Origin: JAHEKD01 sp965204695
GTDB taxonomy: Bacteria; Pseudomonadota; Gammaproteobacteria; Arenicellales; JAHEKD01
NCBI GenBank assembly: GCA_965204695.1
Contig: OZ242007.1
Location: 3,658,001 to 3,722,000, forward strand
Length of the DNA stretch: 64,000 nt
Reading direction: 5' to 3'
The stretch's first letter is position 1, and the number at the start of each line of letters is the position of its first letter. The position numbers were made by a program, and so were the translations under genes. The notes under the pieces were generated by a model. The model had not been told where the DNA came from. It searched no databases and worked only from the letters and a program-made list of their open reading frames with translations. This document shows positions 7,417 through 16,555 of the stretch, one piece after another.

Positions 7417-9725
7417 TAGAACAAACCTTCAGCTTTTGCCTCGGTTTCCTTTTGAATTGTGTCTAGAACAAAGGCTTTGTCCTTATATTCCGGACGATTG
7501 CTGACGATATATATTTCATTGTCTTGAGCGCGAATATTATCTGGTTTGGCAATGCTTGTTTCAGGCCTATCTTTAAGTGCCGATTCCATAAAATCAATCC
7601 AGATCGGCAGCGCGACACGGGTGGCTGATTCGCGTTTGCCCAAAGTTCGTGGTTGATCAAAACCGACCCAGACACTGGTGACCAAATCATGGTTGAAACC
7701 ACTAAACCATGCATCTTTGAAATCATTAGTTGTGCCCGTTTTACCTCCAATATCCTTGCGTCCAAGCCTTTTTTTGGCTTCAACAGCGGTGCCGCTTTTG
7801 ACTACCTCTTGCAACATGTCGGTCATCACATATGCATTAGCAGGTGAGAGCACGAGTTTTGCCGGTTTTTGGGTGGCGAGTGATTGGGGTTTAAATTCGC
7901 TTATTTGGTTCGAATAAGTCGGGCAATAAGCACAAACAGAAGGGGAAGTTGAAGAGGCGACAGGTTTGCCATCACGATCAATAATTCGTTCGATAAAATA
8001 AGGTTCAATGCGGTAACCACCATTTGCGAATATTGCATAAGAAGACACCATTTCTATGGGGGTTACATCGGCACTGCCTAGAGCCAGTGACAAACCTTTT
8101 GGTAAGGTTTCAGGATTAAAATTAAATCTGGCCAAATGATCAATCCCAAACTGTATGCCGATTGAATTTAATAATCTGACCGAAACCAGGTTCAGTGATT
8201 TACTTAAGGCTTCACGTAAGGTTGTGTAACCGTAAAACTTACCACTGTAATTTCCCGGCAACCAAACCCCTTCATCAAGTGAATCGTCTTTTATAGCCAA
8301 AGGTTCGGCGCTAACTTTCGATGAAGAACGATAACCTTTTTCTAAAGCTGCAGAATAAATAAATGGCTTTATATTCGATCCGGCTTGCCGCTTGGCTTGC
8401 ACGGCGCGATTAAATTTACTCAAATCGAAATCAAAACCACCGGATAATGCTTTAATCGCACCATTTTTGGGGTCTAAAGTAATCATGGCACCAGCTATCT
8501 CTGGGATCTGTGCTAAACGCCAATTTTCCTCGTTTTTTTCGAGATAGATTTGCTGATCTAAGCTGATTAAATGCTTAGCTTGAGTCGGTTTTTGACTACC
8601 TTGTTCAGATTTAACCCGTGACCAAGCTAATTCTTCCCAATTCAAGTCGATTTGTTCACCATCAGCTATTTCAACTGTCGCTGACTTTTCTCCCAGAGAA
8701 GTTACAGTAGCAACTTGCAGATGGCCGTAAATTTTTAAAGGCTCTTCTGCTTGTTCCGGTTTGCGAAAACCATGACGACGGTCGTAACGCACCAAGCCTT
8801 TGCGCAATGCATGATCGGATGCAGTCTGCAAATCACTATCCAGTGTGGTATAGACTTTATAGCCGGTGCCATAAATTTCTTCACCATATTGCTCATAGAG
8901 ATGTTGCCTGACCATTTCAGCCATATAGGGTGCATCAAATTCAATATCCGGCGCGTATTTTTCGGCAGTTAGCTCACTGTTATTTGCTATTTCAAATTCC
9001 TGCTCGGTAATAAAGTTAAGCTGTCTCATTCGGCCAAGCACATAATTGCGTCGTTTAATGGCACGCTCGGGGTTAGTAACAGGATTAGATTGTGAAGGAG
9101 CTTTGGGTAGCCCCGCCAACATGGCCATTTGAGCGAGATCGAGTTGATCAACCGTTTTGTCATAATAAACTTTGGCCGCTGCAGCGAAACCATAGGCGCG
9201 ATGACCGAGGAAAATCTTGTTTAAATAAAGCTCGAGGATTTGTTCTTTGCTGTATTTACTTTCAAGTTGCAGAGCCAGAAATAATTCGTTCAGCTTTCTA
9301 GAGTAAGTCTTTTCTGAACTTAAGAAAAAATTGCGTGCCACCTGCATAGTAATGGTGCTTGCCCCTTGGGCCGTCTGTCCAGATTGAATATTGGCCAGCA
9401 GCGCTCGAATGATTCCTTTGATATCAATGCCAGGATGCTGGAAGAATCCATCGTCTTCTGCTGCCAGGATTGCTTTGACTAGTAAATCCGGAGTGTCTGT
9501 AAATTCTAGTGGAATGCGGCGTTCTTTACCGTACTCACCAATTAACTTGCCATCCTGAGTGTAGACGCTGAATGGGACTTGTAGTTCGAAGTCCGTATTT
9601 TCTTGAAGTTTGGGCATTTGCGGCAAAATCAAAAATGCTACGAAAACCGCAACAATGACGCCAATACTAAGTAGTCCGCCTATAGCGGAAGTAACTTTTA
9701 ACAATGCGTAGAGTAAATGTTTCAT
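7416..9725 (-). CDS. mrcA: Penicillin-binding protein 1A, bifunctional peptidoglycan synthase
   Basis: 769 residues. N-terminal membrane anchor (about 10-35); glycosyltransferase family 51 domain with catalytic Glu90 in AEDDGFFQHPG and the GASTITMQVARN motif; an OB-like insert; then a transpeptidase domain with the SxxK serine in AGSNIKPF, SLN in SKSLNLVSV and KTGT in GGKTGTTNDFKDAW. All catalytic residues are present. It polymerises lipid II and cross-links peptidoglycan at the outer face of the inner membrane. Slightly shorter than E. coli PBP1A (850). It is divergent from the pilM-like gene across about 95 bp, the conserved gammaproteobacterial arrangement. Confidence 0.95.
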   Translation of the reverse strand: MKHLLYALLKVTSAIGGLLSIGVIVAVFVAFLILPQMPKLQENTDFELQVPFSVYTQDGKLIGEYGKERRIPLEFTDTPDLLVKAILAAEDDGFFQHPGIDIKGIIRALLANIQSGQTAQGASTITMQVARNFFLSSEKTYSRKLNELFLALQLESKYSKEQILELYLNKIFLGHRAYGFAAAAKVYYDKTVDQLDLAQMAMLAGLPKAPSQSNPVTNPERAIKRRNYVLGRMRQLNFITEQEFEIANNSELTAEKYAPDIEFDAPYMAEMVRQHLYEQYGEEIYGTGYKVYTTLDSDLQTASDHALRKGLVRYDRRHGFRKPEQAEEPLKIYGHLQVATVTSLGEKSATVEIADGEQIDLNWEELAWSRVKSEQGSQKPTQAKHLISLDQQIYLEKNEENWRLAQIPEIAGAMITLDPKNGAIKALSGGFDFDLSKFNRAVQAKRQAGSNIKPFIYSAALEKGYRSSSKVSAEPLAIKDDSLDEGVWLPGNYSGKFYGYTTLREALSKSLNLVSVRLLNSIGIQFGIDHLARFNFNPETLPKGLSLALGSADVTPIEMVSSYAIFANGGYRIEPYFIERIIDRDGKPVASSTSPSVCAYCPTYSNQISEFKPQSLATQKPAKLVLSPANAYVMTDMLQEVVKSGTAVEAKKRLGRKDIGGKTGTTNDFKDAWFSGFNHDLVTSVWVGFDQPRTLGKRESATRVALPIWIDFMESALKDRPETSIAKPDNIRAQDNEIYIVSNRPEYKDKAFVLDTIQKETEAKAEGLF

Positions 9726-9819
9726 AAACGTGATGGTTGCGGATTGAGTACGGCTTGATTTATTATTCCCATAAGCTATAGTGTTCTAACACTAGATTAT
9801 AAAGGACAAGGAAGTCTGA

Positions 9820-10650
9820 ATGAAAACAAATCTACTTCGCACACAAAATCCCCCGTTAATTGCTTACCTTTGTGAAACCTCACTGCAGCTAAGTGTATTT
9901 CTGGATGGTGAGTTTCGGCTTAGCAAACATAAGATTGATTACAATAATTTGGGTAATGGCGATGAAATGAGCTTCGATATTACCTCCAGATCCAAATTGG
10001 TCATCATACTCGCTGATGAGCTATTGCTTTACTCACAACAGCAATTGCCTTCGAACTTAACGGATCAGGAAATCACTGAACTTATATCAGTTCAAAAATC
10101 TCAACAGCGGGATGATTCGCGAATTTCAACTTATTACGATTATTTTCGATTACGGGAACTTGATGCTAGTGTGGTCTTTGGACTGTTTGAGGCCAGAAAG
10201 GATAAATTGAATAAAATCATCGCATTGTTTGAGAAAATAGGAGTGACTGTTTGTTTGCTGGTGCCACAATTAATAGTCATTATTAACCGGATATTATTCG
10301 ATAAATCCGACTATTCTGATACTTACTATATTGTCTGTAATCTGAACAGAACTGTTTTCATTATTCAAATTAATCACCACAATGTGGTCAACATAAATCA
10401 AATTCATCTCAATCAAAATCAGCCTGACTCTGCTATCTACACAGAAATTGCTGCCTATCTAGATGAGATAAATACCGAATTGGTAGTGTTGATTGGCCTG
10501 GATTTGGCCAAATGCAAAAAACAAATTCGTTATTTTGAAAACCAATCCTCTATATTTGAGTCAGCTTATTGTGATCAAAATTTGGATTTTTTAAGCATTA
10601 GCTGGATGGCACAGCAATATGGTCTATATAAATCTATTACCTTGGCGTGA
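9820..10650 (+). CDS. PilM/HofM-like protein of the type IV pilus/competence operon
   Basis: 276 residues, closer in size to E. coli HofM (about 259) than to PilM (about 354). Identification rests mainly on position: directly divergent from mrcA and followed by N-, O- and P-like genes then aroK-aroB. The sequence is very diverged; the actin-like nucleotide-binding motif expected near the N-terminus (DIGSSSVK type) is not visible. A late region (INHHNVVNINQIHLNQNQ and the following lines) could match the second actin-like subdomain. PilM normally sits on the cytoplasmic side and binds the PilN N-terminus. The next gene overlaps by 32 bp. Confidence 0.6.
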   Translation: MKTNLLRTQNPPLIAYLCETSLQLSVFLDGEFRLSKHKIDYNNLGNGDEMSFDITSRSKLVIILADELLLYSQQQLPSNLTDQEITELISVQKSQQRDDSRISTYYDYFRLRELDASVVFGLFEARKDKLNKIIALFEKIGVTVCLLVPQLIVIINRILFDKSDYSDTYYIVCNLNRTVFIIQINHHNVVNINQIHLNQNQPDSAIYTEIAAYLDEINTELVVLIGLDLAKCKKQIRYFENQSSIFESAYCDQNLDFLSISWMAQQYGLYKSITLA

Positions 10651-11155
10651 ATCCAGGTTAAAAAAACAGCGCCTGTATTTCTTTGTCCAATTAGCTATTG
10701 CAGTTTGTTTGCCGCTGTTGGTTTGCGCCGTGATTGGGCTTTATCAGCACCAAAAAGTTAAAGCTAGGGTTGCAGAAATAGAGACAATCGAAACCACGAA
10801 CCAACCCTTAATAGCAGAAATAAATGATTTTGAAGTACAAAAAACATCATATCAAAGTCAGCGACCTAAAATACACAGGATTAATCGGCTACTAGAAAGC
10901 AGATTTAATATCCCGGAATTGCTACTGTTTTTACAGCAACAAAACTTAGATTTATTCGAGGTCAATTTTTTATCCATCAGTCAAAAAGCATTTAAGCTAA
11001 AGGCTACAGATTCCTCATCAACTAGAGCACTATCATTGCTAAAAAATCTGCGTAGTGAATCGAATTTTTGCCAAGTCAGATTTATGCCGCTGGACAATCA
11101 GGATTCATCACAGTTATTAAAATTTGAACTCCAGGCACAATTTTGTGATGAATAA
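10619..11155 (+). CDS. PilN/HofN-like inner-membrane assembly protein
   Basis: 178 residues (HofN about 179). The N-terminus YINLLPWRESRLKKQR carries the INLLPWR motif by which PilN binds PilM, the best family marker in this operon. One transmembrane helix follows (about 22-45), then a coiled coil (KARVAEIETIETTN and on) and a small ferredoxin-like domain. It overlaps the PilM-like gene by 32 bp and the PilO-like gene by 8 bp. Confidence 0.75.
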   Translation: MVYINLLPWRESRLKKQRLYFFVQLAIAVCLPLLVCAVIGLYQHQKVKARVAEIETIETTNQPLIAEINDFEVQKTSYQSQRPKIHRINRLLESRFNIPELLLFLQQQNLDLFEVNFLSISQKAFKLKATDSSSTRALSLLKNLRSESNFCQVRFMPLDNQDSSQLLKFELQAQFCDE

Positions 11156-11711
11156 GATGCTTGATAAATTGTTAGTATTACCAATACGATGGCGGTTTTG
11201 CATCTTTACGGTGCTCACAGTAGCCATCGCTTTTTTGTTTTATCAGCATTTGTTTTCGCAACAACAACTACAAATTGATCGTTACGACAGTCAGTTAGCA
11301 ATCATCAAAAACCGAGTTAAGAATTATCTCGATAATCAAGCCGATATAGCTGCTAAGAAAGAATTATTTGCCGTGCAAAGACAAAGATTAAGTGATATGG
11401 AGGACAAGCTAAAGAATGTTGATCAACAAGCACCGGAATTGACATTGCTATTGGCCGCGAAAAATACAAATGTGAAGCCAGAACAGATTCAAATTTCAGC
11501 AGTAGCACAAGATGAGTTGGGTGAATATTATTTAATCGAGGTTACGATTAGGAGCAGTCTTGAAAAAATCAGTCAATTTTTGACTTATCTTATTATTCAA
11601 CCTGAATTTGCCGTTTGGCAACAATTAACCATCACCAAACACATTCACGATTTCAGTGTGATATTAGCAACCAGATACTATGTCGAATTATCTGATGAAA
11701 CATCCAATTAA
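11148..11711 (+). CDS. PilO/HofO-like inner-membrane assembly protein
   Basis: 187 residues from the ATG at 11148, which overlaps the preceding stop. One transmembrane helix (about 13-32), a coiled coil with SQLAIIKNRVKNYLDNQADI, and a C-terminal ferredoxin-like domain ending ATRYYVELSDETSN. Topology and order match PilO, the partner of PilN. Sequence identity to characterised PilO cannot be judged; the call is from topology and gene order. The next start lies inside this gene, so coupling continues. Confidence 0.65.
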   Translation: MNKMLDKLLVLPIRWRFCIFTVLTVAIAFLFYQHLFSQQQLQIDRYDSQLAIIKNRVKNYLDNQADIAAKKELFAVQRQRLSDMEDKLKNVDQQAPELTLLLAAKNTNVKPEQIQISAVAQDELGEYYLIEVTIRSSLEKISQFLTYLIIQPEFAVWQQLTITKHIHDFSVILATRYYVELSDETSN

Positions 11712-12120
11712 ATATGCTTTTTTATCCGTCACCATTTTGACGGTTTTGCTACACGAAGTAAGTTTCGCACAAGGCTTAACACTTAAATCACTGCAGTTTG
11801 ATCATCAAATCGAATTAAATAAAATATTCAAACCATTAAAACATAAAAATCCTTTACCTGAAAAGGCAAGTCAGCAAATACAAGAAATTGAACAACCGGA
11901 TGTTGAACTAGTTGGAACTGTGATCATAGGTAGGCAAAAGCTGGTCTGGCTTAAAGTCGCAGATCAAATTCATCAACTCAAACAGGGGCAAACAATTCCA
12001 GGAATTGAAGCTCAAATAAGTCAGATTCAACCTGAATCAGTACTTATTACCAGATTTAAGAATTGTACTGATCCTGATCAATGTCGCTTTATTATCAATA
12101 TTCGTGAGTTATTATTTTGA
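11695..12120 (+). CDS. PilP/HofP-like periplasmic protein
   Basis: 141 residues from the ATG at 11695, similar to HofP (about 134) and shorter than PilP (about 175). A signal sequence (KYAFLSVTILTVLLHEVSFA) is followed by a proline-rich linker and a beta-sandwich with VELVGTVIIGRQKLVWLKVA, which fits the PilP domain that docks on the secretin. It lacks an obvious lipobox. It ends only 16 bp before the first aroK frame, where pilQ/hofQ should be; the secretin is missing (see findings). Confidence 0.65.
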   Translation: MKHPIKYAFLSVTILTVLLHEVSFAQGLTLKSLQFDHQIELNKIFKPLKHKNPLPEKASQQIQEIEQPDVELVGTVIIGRQKLVWLKVADQIHQLKQGQTIPGIEAQISQIQPESVLITRFKNCTDPDQCRFIINIRELLF

Positions 12121-12195
12121 TTATTTGATTGCGACTTGGTTAACACTACCTGTACAAATCTGTACAATGCGCCAAGGATAATTATTCATCATGTT

Positions 12196-12735
12196 TTGGC
12201 TCAAATTAATACAAATCGAATTTACTTAACCGGATTAATGGGTGTTGGCAAGTCCACAATAGGAAAATGGTTAGCGAAACAATTACGTTATGAGTTCCTG
12301 GATACCGATATTGAGCTGCAAAAACAAACTGGCGCCGATATTCCCTGGATTTTTGAGATTGAAGGTGAGCAGGGTTTTCGAACACGTGAAACAGGAATGC
12401 TTAGTCAACTTTCAGAGCGGGAAAATGCTGTTATAGCCACTGGCGGTGGTATTGTTCTGAATGAACAGAATCGGCAGATCATGAACGATACAGGTTTGGT
12501 GATCTATTTGCAGGCGTCGATTGAATTATTATTAGAGCGTACACGCTTTAGTAGAAATAGGCCGTTATTGGAAGGAGTGGATCGACGTGCGAAGTTTGAA
12601 TCATTAATAAAAGAACGTGATCCGTTATATAGAAGAACTGCTGATTTGATAATCCGAACTAAACGCGGTTCACCAAAACGTATGGCGGGCAGGCTGATTA
12701 AAGAAATAGGCAAGTATGAAAAAAATCATTGTTGA
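12196..12735 (+). CDS. aroK: Shikimate kinase I
   Basis: 179 residues from a TTG at 12196, giving MAQINTNRIYLTGLMG, which lines up with the usual AroK start. Walker A is GLMGVGKST; shikimate-binding DTDIEL and RTRE..ML, TGGG motif in ATGGGIVLNEQN, lid RNRPLL. It phosphorylates shikimate in the chorismate pathway. There is no ATG or GTG start in frame: an AAGGA box (12174-12178) stands 17 nt from TTG 12196 but only 5 nt from ATT 12184, and another TTG lies at 12136 without a ribosome binding site. The exact start is therefore uncertain. aroB overlaps by 20 bp. Confidence 0.92.
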   Translation: MAQINTNRIYLTGLMGVGKSTIGKWLAKQLRYEFLDTDIELQKQTGADIPWIFEIEGEQGFRTRETGMLSQLSERENAVIATGGGIVLNEQNRQIMNDTGLVIYLQASIELLLERTRFSRNRPLLEGVDRRAKFESLIKERDPLYRRTADLIIRTKRGSPKRMAGRLIKEIGKYEKNHC

Positions 12736-13798
12736 ACTGGGTGAACGGTCTTATCCGATTTTCATCGGACAAGATTTGTTGCAGCAAAAGGAACTGCTGA
12801 AACCTTTTATTTCAGGACACAAAGTTTGCATTGTTTCTAATCAAACTGTTGCCGGGTTATATCTGGAAAAATTGCAATCTCAGTTAACTGATTGTCAACT
12901 CAGCACAGTGCTGGTTGAAGACGGTGAGCAGTATAAAAACATGACGAGTTTTAATCGCATCATTGATCACTTGCTGGAACAAAAAGTCGATCGCAAATCG
13001 ACTGTAATAGCTTTGGGCGGTGGTGTGATTGGTGATCTAACCGGCTATGCAGCCGCCAGTTGCTTGCGCGGTATTAATTTTATTCAAATACCCACTACTT
13101 TGTTATCCCAGGTTGATTCTTCGGTAGGAGGTAAAACTGGCGTTAATCACCAACAAGGTAAGAATCTGATCGGTGCCTTTTATCAACCATCCTGTGTAGT
13201 TGCTGACATTGATACATTATCAACGCTGAGCGAAAGAGAGTTTGCAGCAGGCATGGCCGAAGTCATCAAATATGGTTTGATTCGTGACAGCACTTTTTTC
13301 GATTGGCTGGAAACTAAAGTTGAAGCTATCAAAGCTCACGATAAGGACAAACTTACCTATATTGTTGCCCGTTCCTGTGAAATCAAAGCTGACGTGGTTT
13401 CTCAGGATGAAAAAGAAGCGGGGTTGCGCGCCATTCTCAATTACGGGCATACCTTTGGTCACGCTATTGAAGCTGCTGTGGGTTATCAAGGCTGGTTACA
13501 CGGTGAAGCAATCAGTGCCGGTATGGTAATGGCTTCTAACTTATCATCAGCTATGGGTGCGCTCAGCGACCAAACTGTGCAACGGATCAAAAAGTTGTTT
13601 CAAGCGTTTTCATTGCCAATTGAACCGCCATCTTCCATGACCACAACTCAGATGAAAGAATTAATGTTGCATGACAAGAAGACGATTAATGCGCAAGTAC
13701 GCTTGATTTTGTTGCGTGAACTTGGTAACGCTTATGTCAGTGCTGACTATTCGCCTGAATTATTAGAAAAGACCATCAATGAGGCATTATTGAGTTGA
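12716..13798 (+). CDS. aroB: 3-dehydroquinate synthase
   Basis: 360 residues, the normal length. NAD-binding and active-site stretches are clear: EDGEQYK, ALGGGVIGDLTGYAAA, IPTTLLSQVDSSVGGKTGVN, AEVIKYG, and the metal-binding histidines in NYGHTFGHAIE and LHGEAIS. It converts DAHP to 3-dehydroquinate, the second step of the shikimate pathway. It is coupled to aroK by a 20-bp overlap and ends the operon. No terminator hairpin is visible in the 88-bp gap that follows. Confidence 0.96.
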   Translation: MKKIIVELGERSYPIFIGQDLLQQKELLKPFISGHKVCIVSNQTVAGLYLEKLQSQLTDCQLSTVLVEDGEQYKNMTSFNRIIDHLLEQKVDRKSTVIALGGGVIGDLTGYAAASCLRGINFIQIPTTLLSQVDSSVGGKTGVNHQQGKNLIGAFYQPSCVVADIDTLSTLSEREFAAGMAEVIKYGLIRDSTFFDWLETKVEAIKAHDKDKLTYIVARSCEIKADVVSQDEKEAGLRAILNYGHTFGHAIEAAVGYQGWLHGEAISAGMVMASNLSSAMGALSDQTVQRIKKLFQAFSLPIEPPSSMTTTQMKELMLHDKKTINAQVRLILLRELGNAYVSADYSPELLEKTINEALLS

Positions 13799-13886
13799 TC
13801 TAAGATGAGCTTTTTTAGTACAATCACCCGCGATTATAACGCGTTGATTTAATTAAATTTTTATTGAATGAATTGGAGATGAACGA

Positions 13887-14261
13887 GTGAAAAAATTTTC
13901 CAAGATTGCAATGGCAATACTAGCATTTTCACTACTGGTTGGTTGTGTCGGTAACAAATACGGTTCGGCATATATTGTTAGTAATCCACCCGGTGCTGAA
14001 GTCATTAATATGGATGACGGAACGCTATTAGGCGTGACCCCATTAAAGCAAGTCTGGCGTGATGAAGGCAAGCGTAAATTCGTTAATATTCAATTAGATA
14101 AAGAAGGATTTAAAGATAAGGCCACATCATTTTGGTTGACGCTGAAACATCGAACTCGGAAAAGTGCAATCAATGATCCACAGTTTGTAGAAGTGGTATT
14201 GGACCCGAAAAATTCTAACTCTAACTCAACTAGTGAGGACTCAACTAATGCTCTCGAGTAA
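13887..14261 (+). CDS. PEGA-like lipoprotein, first of a tandem pair
   Basis: 124 residues from a GTG at 13887 with GGAG at 13875. The signal ends LLVGC (lipobox, Cys at about residue 20). The mature part YIVSNPPGAEVINMDDGTLLGVTPLKQVW matches the PEGA pattern (xSxPxGAxVxxdGxxxGxTPl), a small beta-rich surface/periplasmic domain, followed by a helical and a Ser/Asn-rich tail. The next gene encodes a second lipoprotein of the same design with its start inside this gene, so the pair is coupled. Function unknown; probably periplasmic face of the outer membrane. Confidence 0.7.
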   Translation: MKKFSKIAMAILAFSLLVGCVGNKYGSAYIVSNPPGAEVINMDDGTLLGVTPLKQVWRDEGKRKFVNIQLDKEGFKDKATSFWLTLKHRTRKSAINDPQFVEVVLDPKNSNSNSTSEDSTNALE

Positions 14262-14616
14262 TTTGATTAAACTCATCGTCGCCGGTGCTTGTGTCGCTTT
14301 ATTAAGCGCCTGTTCCTCAACAAGGACAGTGCCGTTTACTGTTCAATCGGATCCGTTAGGTGCTCAGGTTATGCTAAAACGCAAAAGCGAGGGTAATATA
14401 CAAACGGACTGGGTTTGGTTGGGTAATACACCGTTGACCACACAGCGTCAATTCAGCAGCAAATACCTTGATAACGAACATTCGTTTGTAATCCAAGTGA
14501 TGAAGGATGGCTATACGGCTCAAACTAAAGAATGGTCAGGTAAACAAATTAAAGGCGCTAGCAAAGGCGATAACCGAATTTTTTGGAGTCCAAAACTGAT
14601 TGAAGTCGATCAATAA
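14248..14616 (+). CDS. PEGA-like lipoprotein, second of a tandem pair
   Basis: 122 residues from the ATG at 14248, 14 bp before the end of the preceding gene. Lipoprotein signal ends LLSACSS. The mature segment FTVQSDPLGAQVMLKRKSEG, then VWLGNTPLTTQRQF, repeats the PEGA-like pattern of its neighbour (SDPLGAQV versus SNPPGAEV), which suggests tandem duplication and divergence. Function unknown. A strong terminator follows 23 bp after the stop. Confidence 0.7.
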   Translation: MLSSNLIKLIVAGACVALLSACSSTRTVPFTVQSDPLGAQVMLKRKSEGNIQTDWVWLGNTPLTTQRQFSSKYLDNEHSFVIQVMKDGYTAQTKEWSGKQIKGASKGDNRIFWSPKLIEVDQ

Positions 14617-14638
14617 AACACAAAATTTTGATTTAAGT

Positions 14639-14670
14639 AAAAGCACCGTTCGCGGTGCTTTTATTTTTTG
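14639..14670 (+). terminator. Rho-independent terminator after the lipoprotein pair
   Basis: Stem AAAAGCACCG/CGGTGCTTTT closed by a TTCG tetraloop and followed by ATTTTTTG. Confidence 0.92.
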
Positions 14671-14732
14671 TATAAGTAAAGATTTAAACACAGTAATTGC
14701 AACATCTGTCATGTAGAATACGACGCCAAAGT

Positions 14733-15440
14733 ATGAGTAATAAAAAAGACATTCCAAACCGCGAACGCTTAATCATAGCGCTTGATTTCCCGGATATTGA
14801 ACAGGCTAAAGCCTTAGTGCGTGAAATCGCGGATACAGGCCATTTTTACAAGATTGGTCTGGAGTTATTCATGACTGGCCAATATTTCGATCTGTTGAAC
14901 TGGCTAAGCGATCAGAATAAAAAAATATTTGTCGATCTTAAGTTTTTTGATATTCCGAAAACAGTAGCTCGAGCAGTCAGCCAGCTAAATGGTAAAAATG
15001 TACATTTTGCTACCATCCATGGTAACGATGGCATGATGAAAGCTGCAGCCGAAGCTAAGCAAGACGTAAAAATTTTAGCTGTCACAGCTTTGACCAGTTT
15101 GGATAAAGGTGATCTGGATGATATGGGTTTCCAATGTGATGTACAGGAGTTAGTCATTTCCAGAGCTCGGCGCGCTTTAGAATCAGGTTGCGACGGGGTA
15201 ATAGCCTCAGGTCGAGAAGCTGAATTATTACGCAAAGAAGTCGATAATAAACTATTAGTTGTGACACCCGGTATTAGACCCATAGCAAATGATGATGACC
15301 AAAAGCGAGCTGTAACTGTTAATCAGGCGTTTACCAATGGTGCTGATTACATTGTTGTCGGACGTCCTATTAAAGATGCTCAGTCCCCTAAAGCTGTTGC
15401 AGAACAAATACAAACTGAAATAGCCCAAACATTAGGTTAA
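14733..15440 (+). CDS. pyrF: Orotidine 5'-phosphate decarboxylase
   Basis: 235 residues from the ATG at 14733; an in-frame upstream start at 14697 would add 12 unconserved residues. Motifs: LIIALDF near the N-terminus (substrate Asp), the catalytic Asp/Lys/Asp array in FVDLKFFDIPKTV, VTALTSLD, and the phosphate-binding PGIRP and VVGRPI near the end. It makes UMP from OMP. It is followed after 4 bp by hemE, so the two probably share a transcript. Confidence 0.96.
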   Translation: MSNKKDIPNRERLIIALDFPDIEQAKALVREIADTGHFYKIGLELFMTGQYFDLLNWLSDQNKKIFVDLKFFDIPKTVARAVSQLNGKNVHFATIHGNDGMMKAAAEAKQDVKILAVTALTSLDKGDLDDMGFQCDVQELVISRARRALESGCDGVIASGREAELLRKEVDNKLLVVTPGIRPIANDDDQKRAVTVNQAFTNGADYIVVGRPIKDAQSPKAVAEQIQTEIAQTLG

Positions 15441-15444
15441 GTTT

Positions 15445-16497
15445 ATGGGTGAGACCGTGAAGAATGACAGACTACTGCGTGCTCTTAAACGAGAAAAGCT
15501 TGACCGACCACCCGTTTGGTTAATGCGTCAAGCTGGACGCTATTTGCCTGAATATCGCCAGGTACGGCAACAGGCGGGTGATTTTATGTCCTTATGCAAA
15601 AATCCCGAGCTGTGTTGTGAGGTGGCGATGCAGCCGATTGACAGATTCAATCTGGACGCGGCTATTTTGTTTTCTGATATTCTCACCATTCCAGATGCAA
15701 TGGGTCTGGGCTTAAGCTTTGCAGAAAATCATGGACCACAGTTCGCACGGCGAATTGAATCACATCAAGATATTGAATCGTTACCGATTATTGACCCCAG
15801 TGATTCATTGAATTATGTGATGCAGGCAGTGACAACAACAAAAGCTGCATTGTCGAACTCAATTCCTTTGATTGGCTTTTCGGGCAGTCCCTGGACACTG
15901 GCTACATACATGATTGAAGGTGGATCATCAAAGACATTTCCACAGTCCAAATCATTAATTTATTCACAGCCTTTGGCTGCTGATAAATTATTAGATTTGC
16001 TTGCGGATAATGTTATCCACTATTTATCAGCTCAAATCGAAGCCGGTGCAGATGCTTTGATGATATTTGATACCTGGGGCGGGGTACTTACCCATGAAAA
16101 TTATAAGCGTTTTTCTCTAGCTCCCATGAGTAAAATTGTCCAGGCAATTGCTAAAACTCATTCAACTATGCCTGTCATATTATTTACCAAAGGAGGGGGC
16201 GTGTGGTTAGAAGATATGGTTGAAACGGGTTGTGCAGGATTGGGTTTGGACTGGACCTGTGACATTGGTGAGGCTGTGGGACGGGTTGGTGATCGAGTTG
16301 CTCTTCAAGGGAATCTTGATCCTGGTGCATTGTACGGTACAGAGCTGATTATTGAACAAGAAGTCACTAAAATTCTCAACGCATACGCTAATCAACCTGG
16401 TCATATTTTCAATCTTGGTCATGGTATTGAGCCAAGTGTCGACCCTGAAAAGGTTAAAGTCGCGGTCGATACGGTTTTAAATTTTCGTTATGCCTGA
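15445..16497 (+). CDS. hemE: Uroporphyrinogen decarboxylase
   Basis: 350 residues, usual length. Signature regions: RPPVWLMRQAGRYLPEYR near residue 20-37, the substrate-binding Asp in ILFSDILTIPDAMGLGL, GFSGSPWTLATYMIEGGSS, and FNLGHGIEPSVDPE near the end. It decarboxylates uroporphyrinogen III to coproporphyrinogen III in the cytoplasm. hemH, a later step of the same pathway, lies at 45.8 kb. It follows pyrF by 4 bp. Confidence 0.97.
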   Translation: MGETVKNDRLLRALKREKLDRPPVWLMRQAGRYLPEYRQVRQQAGDFMSLCKNPELCCEVAMQPIDRFNLDAAILFSDILTIPDAMGLGLSFAENHGPQFARRIESHQDIESLPIIDPSDSLNYVMQAVTTTKAALSNSIPLIGFSGSPWTLATYMIEGGSSKTFPQSKSLIYSQPLAADKLLDLLADNVIHYLSAQIEAGADALMIFDTWGGVLTHENYKRFSLAPMSKIVQAIAKTHSTMPVILFTKGGGVWLEDMVETGCAGLGLDWTCDIGEAVGRVGDRVALQGNLDPGALYGTELIIEQEVTKILNAYANQPGHIFNLGHGIEPSVDPEKVKVAVDTVLNFRYA

Positions 16498-16555
16498 TAA
16501 TCGCGTGCTATACTGAATTTTATTGACGATTTAAGTTGATTGGAGGACGTCAGCC

